Part shown: positions 16,258-25,652 of the stretch, piece by piece | How positions within the stretch are numbered: position 1 is the first letter of the stretch | Layout of the letters: each line of letters starts with the position of its first letter | Source: Cellulomonas shaoxiangyii | Lineage (GTDB): Bacteria; Actinomycetota; Actinomycetes; Actinomycetales; Cellulomonadaceae | Assembly: GCF_004798685.1 (NCBI RefSeq) | Contig: NZ_CP039291.1 | Location: 2,604,001 to 2,668,000, forward strand | Length of the DNA: 64,000 bases | Direction: 5' to 3' | Notes under the pieces: generated by a model | Databases searched by the model: none | Seen by the model: the letters and a program-made list of their open reading frames with translations, nothing else | What the model was told of the DNA's origin: nothing | Program-made: the position numbers and the translations under genes

Positions 16258-16544
16258 GGTCTCCTCCTCGTCGGGTGCCCCTCGGCTCCCGTCGTCGGGG
16301 ACCACTCCACCCCGCCGACCTCAGCGCAGGCTGGGACGCACCCAGGTCCGCGCTGTGAATCCGGCGGCGCCGATCACTGCAGTCTCGACGTACTCACTCG
16401 GCGCGGTCCGGTGTGCGGAGCCCGTCGAGGCCCCCGAGATCGGGCCCTGCGCCAGGCGGCCGGCCTCGACGCGATGGCGCCGCGAGCACCCCGCCCGCCG
16501 TGCGTCGCGCTGACACGCGGCCCTGCAGCCGACACGATGGCCCG

Positions 16545-17609
16545 ATGGACCTGCCCGTGATGCCGCCCGTCGCGCCGATGCTCGCGAAGTCGGTCAAGGA
16601 GATCCCCGACGTGGGGCACGTGGAGCCCAAGTGGGACGGCTTCCGCACGATCGTGTTCCGCGACGGCGACGACGTGGAGCTGGGCAGCCGCAACGAGAAG
16701 CCGATGACCCGGTACTTCCCCGAGCTCGTGGAGGCCCTGAAGGCGAACCTGCCCGAGCGGTGCGTCGTCGACGGGGAGATCGTCGTGGTCACCGGCGACC
16801 AGCTCGACTTCGACGCGCTGCAGCAGCGCATCCACCCGGCGGCCTCGCGCGTGCGGCTTCTCGCGGAGCAGACGCCGGCGTCCTTCGTCGCGTTCGACCT
16901 GCTCGCGCTCGGTGACGAGGACCTCACGCGCACGCCGTTCCGCGAGCGCCGCGCGCGGCTCGTCGAGGCGCTGGCGGGTGCGCGCCCGCCCGTCCACGTG
17001 ACACGCGCGACGGGCGACATGGCCGAGGCGCAGCGCTGGTTCACGCAGTTCGAGGGCGCAGGGCTCGACGGCGTGGTCGCCAAGCCGCTCGACGCGCCCT
17101 ACCAGCCGGACAAGCGCGCGATGTTCAAGATCAAGCACGAGCGCACGGCGGACTGCGTGGTCGCCGGGTTCCGGTGGCACAAGTCCGGTGACGTCGTCGG
17201 GTCGCTGCTGCTCGGGCTGTGGTCGGACGACGGGCACCTGCAGCACGTCGGCGTGAGCGCGTCGTTCCCGATGGCGCGGCGCAAGACCCTCCTCGACGAC
17301 CTCGCGCCGTACCGCGACGTCGACCTCGCCGACCACCCGTGGGGCTCGTGGGCCGACCAGTCGGCGCACGCCGACCGCCGCATGCCCGGCGCCGTCAGCC
17401 GGTGGAACGCCACGAAGGACCTGTCGTTCGTGCCGCTGCGCCCCGAGCTCGTCGTCGAGGTCGCGTACGACCACATGGAGGGCGACCGGTTCCGGCACAC
17501 CGCCCAGTTCCGGCGCTGGCGCACCGACCGCGACCCGCGCTCGTGCACGTACGCCCAGCTCGACGAGCCGGTGCGGTACGACCTCGCGGACGTCCTCGGC
17601 CCGGCGTGA
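16545..17609 (+). CDS. ligC: ATP-dependent DNA ligase (LigC type)
   Basis: 354 residues, the usual size of actinobacterial LigC. The adenylation lysine is Lys29 in EPKWDGFR; VVDGEIVV, AFDLLAL, GLDGVVAKPLD and FKIKHERTADCVV are the remaining nucleotidyltransferase motifs. The C-terminal part is an OB fold. Such ligases are accessory to NAD-dependent LigA and act in repair or backup end joining. ATG 16545 begins just before the conserved MLAKSV. No LigD polymerase or Ku gene is adjacent. Confidence 0.9.
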   Translation: MDLPVMPPVAPMLAKSVKEIPDVGHVEPKWDGFRTIVFRDGDDVELGSRNEKPMTRYFPELVEALKANLPERCVVDGEIVVVTGDQLDFDALQQRIHPAASRVRLLAEQTPASFVAFDLLALGDEDLTRTPFRERRARLVEALAGARPPVHVTRATGDMAEAQRWFTQFEGAGLDGVVAKPLDAPYQPDKRAMFKIKHERTADCVVAGFRWHKSGDVVGSLLLGLWSDDGHLQHVGVSASFPMARRKTLLDDLAPYRDVDLADHPWGSWADQSAHADRRMPGAVSRWNATKDLSFVPLRPELVVEVAYDHMEGDRFRHTAQFRRWRTDRDPRSCTYAQLDEPVRYDLADVLGPA

Positions 17610-17701
17610 CGTGACCGCCCCCGGCGCGTCGGAGCGCGTCGGGCGCGACCTGCGCGGCTACGTCGCGTTCTCGTCGGACGTCGCGGTGCGCTGAGCCGGC
17701 G

Positions 17702-17950
17702 TCAGTCGAGCAGACCCACCGCGTAGCCGATGAAGAAGAGCGCGCACAGCGCGACCACCGCGCCGACCCCGGCGTAGACGAGCCAGTTGGAGCCGGTCGA
17801 GCCGACCTTCGGCTGGTGCGCGGACAGGCCCGCCGTCGCCGAGGACTCCCCCGGCGGCGTGTCACCGGGCGCGACGCCGCCACCGGGCTCGAGACCCGGC
17901 GTGTCGGCGGGCTCGGGATCGGGCGTGCTGGCTCCGGGCGACTGGCTCAT
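17702..17950 (-). CDS. DUF6480-like small membrane protein
   Basis: 82 residues. The N-terminal half contains DPEPADTPGLEPGGGVAPGD, which I recall as the hallmark of the DUF6480 family; the C-terminal half is one transmembrane helix (about 56-80). ATG 17950 has GAGAGGGAAC upstream. The frame is open far upstream, but the ribosome site and family length support this start. The function of the family is unknown. Confidence 0.75.
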   Translation of the reverse strand: MSQSPGASTPDPEPADTPGLEPGGGVAPGDTPPGESSATAGLSAHQPKVGSTGSNWLVYAGVGAVVALCALFFIGYAVGLLD

Positions 17951-18049
17951 GCGTTCCCTCTCGTCGGGCGTGCTCGTCCCACCGTGGTGCGGCGGGCGCC
18001 GCTCGGCAACCCGAGCCGCCGGACGCGACGCGGCTCCCCCACGCCCGGA

Positions 18050-18166
18050 CCAGGCCTCCGGGGTGAACAGCTCCGCGTCGAGGGCGACGGCGGTGTCGAG
18101 GGTGACGTACCCACGCTCCTCGAACAGCGCGGTGATGCGGTCCCCCTCGACGACCCACCTCTCGTC
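18050..18166 (-). pseudogene. possible remnant of a helicase C-terminus
   Basis: The leftward frame reads RWVVEGDRITALFEERGY and then TLDTAVALDAELFTPEAW. It resembles, from memory, the C-terminal tail of DEAD/DEAH-box helicases of actinobacteria (ITxLFExxGYxTL). No helicase body is upstream and no start with a ribosome site is seen, so if real it is a fragment. Confidence 0.22.
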
Positions 18167-18236
18167 CGGACCGCTCCGGCGGCGGCCCCGCACCTTCTGC
18201 CGATCTGCACCCGGTTCCGCCCGCCCAGAGGAAGGC

Positions 18237-18279
18237 CCCGTCCGGCCGACGCGTCGAGCGCCGACCGGCTCCGGACGGG
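18237..18279. promoter_or_regulatory. inverted repeat (possible terminator or operator)
   Basis: CCCGTCCGG (18237-18245) and CCGGACGGG (18271-18279) are perfect 9-bp arms around a 25-base loop. It lies 110 bases upstream of the NADH dehydrogenase start, in the divergent region. Confidence 0.35.
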
Positions 18280-18388
18280 CCGTGGCCGGCGAGCGGGCAC
18301 ACCCCGGCGCACGTACGGTCGAGGCGTCCCCCACGCGTGCGTCCCCCACCCACGGACCGCGCCCCACGCCGCCCCACCGGAGGCCCGC

Positions 18389-19720
18389 ATGAGCTCGTCC
18401 CGCCCGCACGACGTCGTGGTGGTCGGTTCGGGCTTCGGCGGGCTGTTCACGACGCGCGCGCTCGCGTCGGTGCCGGGCGTGCGCGTCACGGTGATCAGCG
18501 GGACCAACCACCACCTGTTCCAGCCGCTGCTCTACCAGGTGGCGACGGGCGTGCTCTCCTCGGGCGAGGTGGCCCCGGCGACGCGTGACGTGCTGCGCCG
18601 CCAGCGCAACGCCCGGGTCCTGCTCGGCGTCGTCGAGGACGTCGACCTCGACGCCCGGGAGGTCGTGCACAGCTCACCCGCCGGCGTGACCCGTACGCGC
18701 TACGACAGCCTCGTCGTCGCCGCGGGCGCCGGGCAGTCGTACTTCGGTCACGACGAGTTCGCCGAGCACGCGCCGGGCATGAAGAGCCTCGACGACGCGC
18801 TCGAGATCCGCGGGCGCATCTACGGCGCGTTCGAGCTGGCCGAGGTGACGCGCGACGAGGCCGCCGTGGAGCGCCTGCTCACGTTCGTGGTCGTGGGCGC
18901 CGGACCGACGGGGGTCGAGATGGCCGGCCAGGTCGCCGAGCTCGCGCACCGCGTGCTGCCGGGGCAGTTCCGCCACGTCGACCCGCGCCGCACGCGCGTG
19001 CTGCTGGTCGACCCCGTGGACCACGTGCTGCCGGGCTTCCCCGAGCGGCTGAGCGAGGCGGCGACGCGCGAGCTCGAGGCGCAGGGGGTCGAGATCCGGA
19101 CCGGCTGGAAGGTGGTCGACGTCGACGCCGAGGCCGTCGAGATCGAGGACGGCGACGGAGGGCGGCAGCGGGTGCCGGCCTCCTGCAAGATCTGGGCCGC
19201 CGGGGTGCAGGGTGCGCCCATCGGCCGCGTGCTTGCCGAGCGCGCGGGCGTCGAGACCGACCGGTCCGGCCGTGTGCCCGTGGAGGCCGACTGCACGCTG
19301 CCGGGGCACCCGGAGGTGTTCGTCGTCGGCGACCTCATGCGGATGGACGGGCTGCCGGGGGTCGCACAGGTCGCCATGCAGAGCGGGCAGCACGCCGCCG
19401 ACCAGATCCGCCGCCGCGTCGACGGGCGGCCCACCGGGCAGCCGTTCGCGTACCGGGACAAGGGCAGCATGGCGACGGTGTCCCGCTTCTTCGCCGTCGC
19501 GCAGGTCGGCCCCGTGCAGACCTCGGGCTTCGTCGCCTGGCTGCTGTGGCTGGGCGTCCACCTGGTCTACCTCGTCGGCTTCAAGAACCGCCTGACGACG
19601 CTGCTGCACTGGGCGGTGTCGTTCGTCGGCCGCGGCCGGGCCGAGCGGGCCGCGACGTGGCAGCAGGTCGTCGGCCGCAACGCGGTGCGTCAGGACGCCG
19701 GCGCGTCGTTCGCACCGTGA
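18389..19720 (+). CDS. ndh: type II NADH dehydrogenase (NDH-2)
   Basis: 443 residues. The FAD Rossmann motif VVVGSGFGGLFTTRAL is near the N-terminus, the NADH-binding motif FVVVGAGPTGVEMAGQ is about residue 168, and VFVVGDLMRMDGLPGVAQ is the second FAD contact. The C-terminal FVAWLLWLGVHLVYLVGFKNR is the amphipathic membrane-anchoring segment of NDH-2. It passes electrons from NADH to menaquinone without pumping protons. ATG 18389 has GGAGG 5 bases upstream. Single gene. Confidence 0.92.
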   Translation: MSSSRPHDVVVVGSGFGGLFTTRALASVPGVRVTVISGTNHHLFQPLLYQVATGVLSSGEVAPATRDVLRRQRNARVLLGVVEDVDLDAREVVHSSPAGVTRTRYDSLVVAAGAGQSYFGHDEFAEHAPGMKSLDDALEIRGRIYGAFELAEVTRDEAAVERLLTFVVVGAGPTGVEMAGQVAELAHRVLPGQFRHVDPRRTRVLLVDPVDHVLPGFPERLSEAATRELEAQGVEIRTGWKVVDVDAEAVEIEDGDGGRQRVPASCKIWAAGVQGAPIGRVLAERAGVETDRSGRVPVEADCTLPGHPEVFVVGDLMRMDGLPGVAQVAMQSGQHAADQIRRRVDGRPTGQPFAYRDKGSMATVSRFFAVAQVGPVQTSGFVAWLLWLGVHLVYLVGFKNRLTTLLHWAVSFVGRGRAERAATWQQVVGRNAVRQDAGASFAP

Positions 19721-19730
19721 CCCGCGGCGG

Positions 19731-21695
19731 TCACCAGCCGCCGCCACCGCCGCCGCCGACCCCGCCGCCGGCGGACCCGCCGCTGAACCCGGAGCCGCCG
19801 GACGAGCCGGGCGTCGGGGCGCTGATCGCCTCGGTCGCCACCTGCTCGAACCGGTCCACGGCCCCCGCGAAGCCGGTCCCCCAGAAGTAGGGCCCCGCCG
19901 CCCACGTGCCGACGTACCAGCCCGGCTCGTCCACCACGCGGCCCTGTGCCGCGAGGTCCGCGAACACGCGCGCCCACCGGTCGGCCAGCCCGAACACGAT
20001 CGCGTACGGCAGGTAGCGCGAGAACAGGTCCTCGCCCTCCTCGAACCGCAGCTGCTCGGCCTCCGCGGTGGCGAGGTAGCGGCGGAACCCGAGGGTCTGC
20101 GCGAGCACCGCGGTGCCGTCGGGCGTGCGCGCGGGGGCCGCCCCGGACAGCGCCAGCACGAGGACGCCCACCAGCGCGACCGCGACCGGCACGAGCGCGA
20201 GGCCCGGCACCTGCGACGCGGCGCCGACGACGAACGCCGCGCCGATGCCCGTGACCAGCAGCGCCACCCCGACCACGGCCCACGCCGTGCGCACGGCCTT
20301 CGGGTTCGCGCGGAACCAGCGCTTCTCGGTCACGTGCGCGTAGAGGCCGTCCTGGACCTTCGCCATGGCCGACGCGAACGTCGTGCGCAGGTCGGACAGC
20401 CGGACCTCGTCGCGCCCCTCGAAGAGCTCCCCGAGCAGGGTCGTCTCGAAGGGCAGCAGCCCCTCGGTGTCCCGGCGCAGCCGGATGAGGTTCCAGTCCT
20501 CCGGCTTCGCCTCGGGGTCCGTCCGCGGCACCTCCTCGATCCGCAGCCACCCGCGCACCGCGAGGTCGATGACGGTCGCGGTGACGTCGACCGGGTCGGC
20601 CTTCTCGTCGACCAGCGTGCCGATCTCGCCCGGGCGCGTCCCCTCCGGCGGCGTGAACTGCACCGCGACGGCGTCCCGGCGGTCCCGGGGCCCCGTCGCG
20701 GCCTCCTGGCCGGCGGCCGGCCGCAGCCCGGGCGTGAGGCCGAGGTACGCGCGGTCGCGGCCGGTGCGCCGCACGCGCGCCACGGCGAGGAACGACCCGA
20801 GCGCCAGGACGCCCGCCGCGACCCCGCCGCCCACGCTCAGCGGCCGCACGGGCGCGAAGGGGTCGAGCTTCTCGCGCAGGATCGGGTCGGCGCCCGCGAA
20901 CGTGCCGCCGGGCCAGCCCGTGACGGTCGTGACGCGGTCGCCGACCGGGACGACGTCCTGGACGAACGTCGCGGACGTCCCGTCGGCCTCGGCCGCGGTG
21001 CACGGCGTCGTCGCGCCCTCCGGTCCGGCGAAGCAGGCCACGCCCTCGACGGCCGCGGGCCCCGACACCGCGACCCGCACGTCCGAGACCGGCACCTCCC
21101 AGCCGCCGCCGATGACGTCCCAGTACAGCTCGTCGCCGGTGTGCTGCGCGTTGGCGGGGTTCAGCCACCCGCGCACGCTGAACGCCACCCGGTACGTCTG
21201 CACGCCCGACACGTCGTCGACGTCCTCGTCGCCGATGCGCAGCACCATCGCGCTGCCCTCGTCCTCGCGGTCGAGGTCCGCGGGCGCCCCGGTGGGGCTC
21301 TCGACGCTGACGTCGTCGTACTCGAAGACGCGGTCGAGCTCGTCGTCGTACGGCACGCGCGTCGGGTAGGTCAGGTACGGGCCGTGCCCGGGCTCGTCGC
21401 CGAAGTCGAAGTCGAGCTCGATCTCCACGCGGACGGACCCGTCGGTGGCGACGTCGGCCTGCGCGTCGTACCGCGTGATCTCCCGGCCGGATGTCAGGTC
21501 GCCCGGCGTCGTACGCACGGCCGACGTGGCGGGCGGCGGCGCGAGCAGGATGACGCCGACGGCCAGGACGAGCGCGAGCGCGACCACCGCGAGGCGTCGC
21601 AGCGCGCCCGTCAGGGTGCGGACCTCCGCACGCACGTCGTCCCGGCCGCGCGGAGGCACCCCCGCCGGCCGCTGGGCCGCGTCGTGGGGCGTCAC
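19731..21695 (-). CDS. DUF2207 family membrane protein
   Basis: 654 residues. An N-terminal membrane anchor (about 22-42) is followed by a beta-rich extracytoplasmic DUF2207 domain ([20 protein letters not shown] onward), a transmembrane helix near 280, a cytoplasmic part ([13 protein letters not shown] is typical), two more helices near 480-520, and a Gly/Ser tail ending [11 protein letters not shown] 21695 overlaps the smpB stop as GTGA, so the two are probably translated together; later starts are possible. The function of the family is unknown. It closes the leftward prfB-ftsEX-smpB gene group. Confidence 0.85.
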   Translation of the reverse strand: MTPHDAAQRPAGVPPRGRDDVRAEVRTLTGALRRLAVVALALVLAVGVILLAPPPATSAVRTTPGDLTSGREITRYDAQADVATDGSVRVEIELDFDFGDEPGHGPYLTYPTRVPYDDELDRVFEYDDVSVESPTGAPADLDREDEGSAMVLRIGDEDVDDVSGVQTYRVAFSVRGWLNPANAQHTGDELYWDVIGGGWEVPVSDVRVAVSGPAAVEGVACFAGPEGATTPCTAAEADGTSATFVQDVVPVGDRVTTVTGWPGGTFAGADPILREKLDPFAPVRPLSVGGGVAAGVLALGSFLAVARVRRTGRDRAYLGLTPGLRPAAGQEAATGPRDRRDAVAVQFTPPEGTRPGEIGTLVDEKADPVDVTATVIDLAVRGWLRIEEVPRTDPEAKPEDWNLIRLRRDTEGLLPFETTLLGELFEGRDEVRLSDLRTTFASAMAKVQDGLYAHVTEKRWFRANPKAVRTAWAVVGVALLVTGIGAAFVVGAASQVPGLALVPVAVALVGVLVLALSGAAPARTPDGTAVLAQTLGFRRYLATAEAEQLRFEEGEDLFSRYLPYAIVFGLADRWARVFADLAAQGRVVDEPGWYVGTWAAGPYFWGTGFAGAVDRFEQVATEAISAPTPGSSGGSGFSGGSAGGGVGGGGGGGW

Positions 21696-22165
21696 CGGTC
21701 GCGCTTCTCCCGGATCGCGCGCTGCGCCTCGAGGTTGTCCTGCCGCTCGCGCAGCGTCTGGCGCTTGTCGTACTCGCGCTTGCCGCGGGCGAGGGCGATC
21801 TCGATCTTCGCGCGCCCGTCGAGGAAGTACAGGGCGAGCGGCACGACCGTCTGCCCCTTCTCGCGCGTCTTGGACTCGAGCCGGTCGATCTCGTCGCGGT
21901 GCAGCAGCAGCTTGCGCTTGCGCCGCGGCGCGTGGTTCGTCCACGTGCCCTGCGAGTACTCGGGGATGTGCACGCCGTGCAGCCAGGCCTCGTGCCCCTC
22001 GATCTCCACCCAGCCGTCGATGAGCGAGGCGCGCCCGGCACGCAGGGCCTTCACCTCGGTGCCGGACAGGACCATGCCGGCCTCGAAGACGTCCTCGATC
22101 AGGTAGTCGTGCCGCGCCTTGCGGTTGGCGGCGACCATGGTGCGTCCGGTCGTCGCCTTGGCCAC
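21692..22165 (-). CDS. smpB: SsrA-binding protein SmpB
   Basis: 157 residues, the usual length. [31 protein letters not shown] and the basic C-terminal tail ([23 protein letters not shown] region) identify SmpB, which binds tmRNA and places it in stalled ribosomes. GTG 22165 has GAGGAGG upstream and gives the family N-terminus [10 protein letters not shown] 14-bp tandem repeat array lies directly upstream. The gene follows ftsE-ftsX-peptidase, a conserved actinobacterial order; the tmRNA gene is 6 kb further along on the same strand. Confidence 0.95.
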   Translation of the reverse strand: MAKATTGRTMVAANRKARHDYLIEDVFEAGMVLSGTEVKALRAGRASLIDGWVEIEGHEAWLHGVHIPEYSQGTWTNHAPRRKRKLLLHRDEIDRLESKTREKGQTVVPLALYFLDGRAKIEIALARGKREYDKRQTLRERQDNLEAQRAIREKRDR

Positions 22166-22178
22166 GGCTCGGCCCTCC

Positions 22179-22275
22179 TCGTGTCTGCTGGGGTCGTGTC
22201 TGCTCGGTCGTGTCTGCTCGGTCGTGTCTGCTCGGTCGTGTCTGCTCGGTCGTGTCTGCTCGGTCGTGTCTGCGG
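22179..22275. repeat. 14-bp tandem repeat array upstream of smpB
   Basis: GTGTCTGC recurs at 22181, 22196, 22210, 22224, 22238, 22252 and 22266. Five units are identical over 14 bp (GTGTCTGCTCGGTC); the end units are variant. The array starts about 14 bases before the smpB start, in its leader or promoter. It is not a CRISPR: there are no unique spacers. Confidence 0.9.
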
Positions 22276-22383
22276 GGGTGCTGCGGCGGATGCGAGCCGG
22301 GCACGGGCCCGCCGCTCGACCGGCGTGCCGCACGAGCGTACCCGCGGGCACCGACGCACCCCAGGCGAATGCGGGTGCGGGCG

Positions 22384-23853
22384 TCAGAGCCCGAGGTAGG
22401 GCCGCGGGTTCTGCGCCGCTCCGTTGACGTACACCTCGAAGTGGAGGTGGCACGCGGCGGACGTCCCCGTGTTCCCCGCGTAGCCGAGCAGCTGCCCCGC
22501 GGAGACGTTCGACCCGGCGCCCACGACGAACGACGACATGTGGTTGTAGCTCGACATGAGGGACGAGCCGTTGACCCAGCCGTGGTCGATCATGACCTGG
22601 TTGCCGTACCCGCTGCGGTAGCGGGCCCACTGCACGCTGCCCGAGCGCCCCGCGTACACGGGCTCGCCGCAGCGGTCGCGCAGGTCGATGCCGGCGTGCA
22701 TGCGGTGGTAGCCGAGCACCGGGTGCAGGCGCATCCCGTACTCGGACGTCACGTAGAGCGGGCTGTGCGCGGTGGGGTTGGCGAACATCGCGCCCGGCTT
22801 CGCACCGCCCGGCTGGGGGCTGGTGCCGCCGCCTCCGCCGCCACCTCCACCGCCGCCGCCCGTGCTGGGCCGGCCGGCGGCCGCGGCGGCGGCCGCCGCC
22901 GCGGCGCGCTCGGCCTCGACCCGGGCACGCTCGGCCCGCTGCTGCTCGACGATCTGCGCGAGCTCGGACGCCACCGCCTGCCGCTCGGCGTCGACGGCCG
23001 CCGCCTGCGCGGCGGCCTCCGCCTTCTGCGACTCGATGACGGCCTTCTTGGCCTGCTGCTCGGCGAGCAGCCGCTCGACCTCCGCCTTCGCCACCTCGGC
23101 CGCGGCCTGCGCCTGCTGCGCCTCGGCGAGCTTCTGGTCGGCCGCCGCCTTGATCTCGGAGACCTTGTCGCGCACGGCCGTCTGCCGGGCCTGCGCGTTC
23201 TTGTTCTTGGCGACGATCTCCTGCAGCTCGTCGAGCACCTGCGACTGCGTGCGCATGGCGGTGGAGACCATGCCGTAGCGCTCGACGAAGTCCTGCGAGC
23301 TCTCGGCGTCGAGCATGACGCTCATGCCCGACACGTCGCGGCCGCCCTTGTACGCCTCACGTGCCATCTGACCGATGGCGGCACGGATCTCGACCTCGCG
23401 GGCGTCGTCGACGACGATCTGCTCCGCGATCGCCGCCTCCTCGTCCTCCGCCGCGGCGAGGCGGGCCGCCTGCAGGTCGGCCTCGCGCTGCGCCGCCTGC
23501 GCCGCGGCCACGGCCGCGTCGAGCGCGGCCTGGGCCTGCGGCAGCTGCGCCTCCACCGCGGCCAGCTCCTCGACGGCCGCCCGCAGCGCGCCGTCGAGCT
23601 CGTCCATCGCCTCGGCGAGGTCCGCGGCACGCTGCTCCGCCGCGGACGCGCGCTGCTCGGCGGCCGCGCGGCGGTTCGACAGGTCGTCGGCGACCGCTGG
23701 CCCCGCGACGCCGAGCAACGTCGGCACGGCCACGGCGAGGGCCGCGAGCGCGGCGACGAGCGGACCGCCGCGGCCGCGTGCGCGCAGGGCGGCGAGGCGG
23801 CCGCCGATGCCGGTGCCGGCCGTGCGGGCGGTGCGGTCGGTGCGTCGTCGCAT
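22384..23853 (-). CDS. M23-family murein peptidase with coiled coil (FtsEX-linked)
   Basis: 489 residues. A signal or anchor segment (about 31-55, ending AVADD) leads to a long Ala/Glu-rich coiled coil (about 57-325), a poly-Ala/poly-Gly linker and a LytM/M23 domain at the C-terminus with zinc ligands in HRMHAGIDL and HLHFEV. The gene begins one base after the ftsX stop, so the FtsEX complex probably drives it, as known for EnvC and for the NlpC/P60-type RipC in mycobacteria. It would cleave or license cleavage of septal peptidoglycan. An intact HxxxD and HxH motif suggests it is itself catalytic. Confidence 0.9.
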   Translation of the reverse strand: MRRRTDRTARTAGTGIGGRLAALRARGRGGPLVAALAALAVAVPTLLGVAGPAVADDLSNRRAAAEQRASAAEQRAADLAEAMDELDGALRAAVEELAAVEAQLPQAQAALDAAVAAAQAAQREADLQAARLAAAEDEEAAIAEQIVVDDAREVEIRAAIGQMAREAYKGGRDVSGMSVMLDAESSQDFVERYGMVSTAMRTQSQVLDELQEIVAKNKNAQARQTAVRDKVSEIKAAADQKLAEAQQAQAAAEVAKAEVERLLAEQQAKKAVIESQKAEAAAQAAAVDAERQAVASELAQIVEQQRAERARVEAERAAAAAAAAAAGRPSTGGGGGGGGGGGGTSPQPGGAKPGAMFANPTAHSPLYVTSEYGMRLHPVLGYHRMHAGIDLRDRCGEPVYAGRSGSVQWARYRSGYGNQVMIDHGWVNGSSLMSSYNHMSSFVVGAGSNVSAGQLLGYAGNTGTSAACHLHFEVYVNGAAQNPRPYLGL

Positions 23854-23854
23854 G

Positions 23855-24769
23855 TCAGACCTTCGTGTAGCGGCTCAGGGTGACGAGGGACGAGATCGCG
23901 GCGAGCACGACGGCCACCACGAGCAGGAGCGGCGCGATGCCGAGCACGTCCGCGGTGCTGACGTACGGCACCCACGTCACGGTCTGGCCCAGCCAGTCCG
24001 TCACGAGGTACTCGACGCCGAACCACAGCGCGGCGACGGACAGCGCACCACCGACGAGCGCCGCGAGTGCCCCCTCCAGCATGAACGGCAGCTGGATGAA
24101 CAGGGTCGACGCACCCACGAGCCGCATGATGCCGGTCTCGCGGCGCCGGCTCAGCGCCGACAGCCGGATCGTGGTCGTGATGAGCAGGACCGCCGCGAGC
24201 AGCATGATCGCGGCGATGCCGCCCGCGGCCCACGTCGCGCGGTCGAGCACGAGGAAGAGGTTGTCGAACAGGCGGCGCTGGTCCTCGACGTCCTCGACGC
24301 CGGGCCGGCCGGAGACCACGTCCGCGACCACCTGGTACTGCTCGGGGTCGGTGAGCTTGATGCGGTACGAGGCGTTCATGTCGTCCACCGTCGCGGCCGA
24401 CGCCCAGAACTGGTCGCCGAACTGCCGCTGGAACGACTCGTAGGCCGCCTCCTTGGTCTCGGTGAAGACCTCCTCGATGTACGGCGCGACCTCCGGCGCC
24501 TCGAGCGCGCCGAGGATGTCCTGGCGCTGCTCCTCGGTCACCTCGCCCGCGGCGCACGTGCGCTCGGCGGAGTTCGCGGGGCAGAGGAAGACGGACACCT
24601 CGACCTTGTCGTACCAGTCGTCCTTCATCTTCCCGATCTGCGTCTGCAGCAGGGCAGCGGCGCCGAGGAAGGTGAGGCAGACGAACGTGACGAGCACGAC
24701 GGAGATGGTCATCGAGAGGTTCCGGCGCAGGCCGATGCCGATCTCGGACAGGATGAACTGGGCGCGCAC
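23855..24769 (-). CDS. ftsX: cell division protein FtsX
   Basis: 304 residues with four transmembrane helices: one near 21-43 (SMTISVVLVTFVCLTFLG) and three in the C-terminal third. The large extracytoplasmic loop between the first two contains two cysteines (LCPANSAERTCAAGE), a pair seen in actinobacterial FtsX. With FtsE it forms an ABC-type complex that activates wall hydrolases at the septum. GTG 24769 has AGGAGG 5 bases upstream. It lies between ftsE and the M23 peptidase in the same operon. Confidence 0.95.
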   Translation of the reverse strand: MRAQFILSEIGIGLRRNLSMTISVVLVTFVCLTFLGAAALLQTQIGKMKDDWYDKVEVSVFLCPANSAERTCAAGEVTEEQRQDILGALEAPEVAPYIEEVFTETKEAAYESFQRQFGDQFWASAATVDDMNASYRIKLTDPEQYQVVADVVSGRPGVEDVEDQRRLFDNLFLVLDRATWAAGGIAAIMLLAAVLLITTTIRLSALSRRRETGIMRLVGASTLFIQLPFMLEGALAALVGGALSVAALWFGVEYLVTDWLGQTVTWVPYVSTADVLGIAPLLLVVAVVLAAISSLVTLSRYTKV

Positions 24770-24778
24770 GGCGGCCTC

Positions 24779-25468
24779 CTAGCGGTCCGAGCCGTAGACG
24801 CCGCGCGACTGGTCGCGCACCATCTCGCCCGTGCTCAGCTCGACCACGCGCTTGCGCATCTGGTCGACGATCTCGTCGTCGTGCGTCGCCATCACGACCG
24901 TGGTGCCGGTGCGGTTGATGCGGTCGAGCAGGCGCATGATCCCCAGGGAGGTCGTCGGGTCGAGGTTGCCGGTGGGCTCGTCGGCCAGCAGGATCGACGG
25001 CCGGTTGACGAACGCGCGCGCGATCGCGACGCGCTGCTGCTCACCGCCGGACAGCTCGTGCGGGCGGCGCTTCTCCTTGCCGGCGAGGCCGACCATGTCG
25101 AGCACGTCGGGCACCGTGGTGAGGATGTGGTGCCGCGGCTTGCCGATCACCTGCAGCGCGAAGGCGACGTTCTCGAACACCGACTTGTTCGGGAGCAGGC
25201 GGAAGTCCTGGAACACCGCGCCGATCTGGCGGCGCAGGTGCGGGACCTTCCAGCTCGACAGCGAGCCGAGCTCCTTGCCGGCGACGAACACCCGCCCGGC
25301 GGACGCCCGCTCCTCGCGCATCACGAGCCGCAGGAACGTCGACTTGCCGGAGCCGGACGCACCCACGAGGAACACGAACTCGCCCCGCTCGACGTCGAGC
25401 GACACGCGGTCGAGCGCGGGGCGGGCGCCCCGGGCGTAGACCTTCGTCACGTTCTCGAAGCGGATCAC
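24779..25468 (-). CDS. ftsE: cell division ATP-binding protein FtsE
   Basis: 229 residues, an ABC ATPase. Walker A is GASGSGKST (about 36-44), the signature is [15 protein letters not shown] and Walker B is [12 protein letters not shown]. It energises FtsX, controlling the peptidoglycan hydrolase encoded downstream. GTG 25468 has GAGGACGAGG upstream. It heads the ftsE-ftsX-peptidase operon, 184 bases from prfB, which is the usual actinobacterial neighbour. Confidence 0.96.
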   Translation of the reverse strand: MIRFENVTKVYARGARPALDRVSLDVERGEFVFLVGASGSGKSTFLRLVMREERASAGRVFVAGKELGSLSSWKVPHLRRQIGAVFQDFRLLPNKSVFENVAFALQVIGKPRHHILTTVPDVLDMVGLAGKEKRRPHELSGGEQQRVAIARAFVNRPSILLADEPTGNLDPTTSLGIMRLLDRINRTGTTVVMATHDDEIVDQMRKRVVELSTGEMVRDQSRGVYGSDR

Positions 25469-25652
25469 GGCACGAACCTCGTCCTCGGTCGGGCCGGCCG
25501 CGGGCGCGACGGGCCACCCGCAGGGTCGCGGGCCTCATCGAGGGTAGGAACCCCGCCCCGGCACCCGGGGCAGGACACGCCGCCCGCGGGCCGGCGAATC
25601 GGTACGCCCGTCCGGGTGGTGCCCGGCTCGTCCCGGATCGTCCCGGGACGCC

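Larger units (their letters stand above)
17951..18388. other. 438-bp divergent region with possible gene remnant
   Basis: This lies between the leftward DUF6480-like gene and the rightward NADH dehydrogenase, and holds the promoters of both. It also has an inverted repeat (18237-18279) and a leftward stretch (18050-18166) that reads like protein and may be a decayed C-terminus. Confidence 0.5.

Noticed and set aside
22179..22275. CRISPR-like repeats
   Set aside because: Units of 14 bp abut with no unique spacers, and no cas genes are near. It is a simple tandem repeat.
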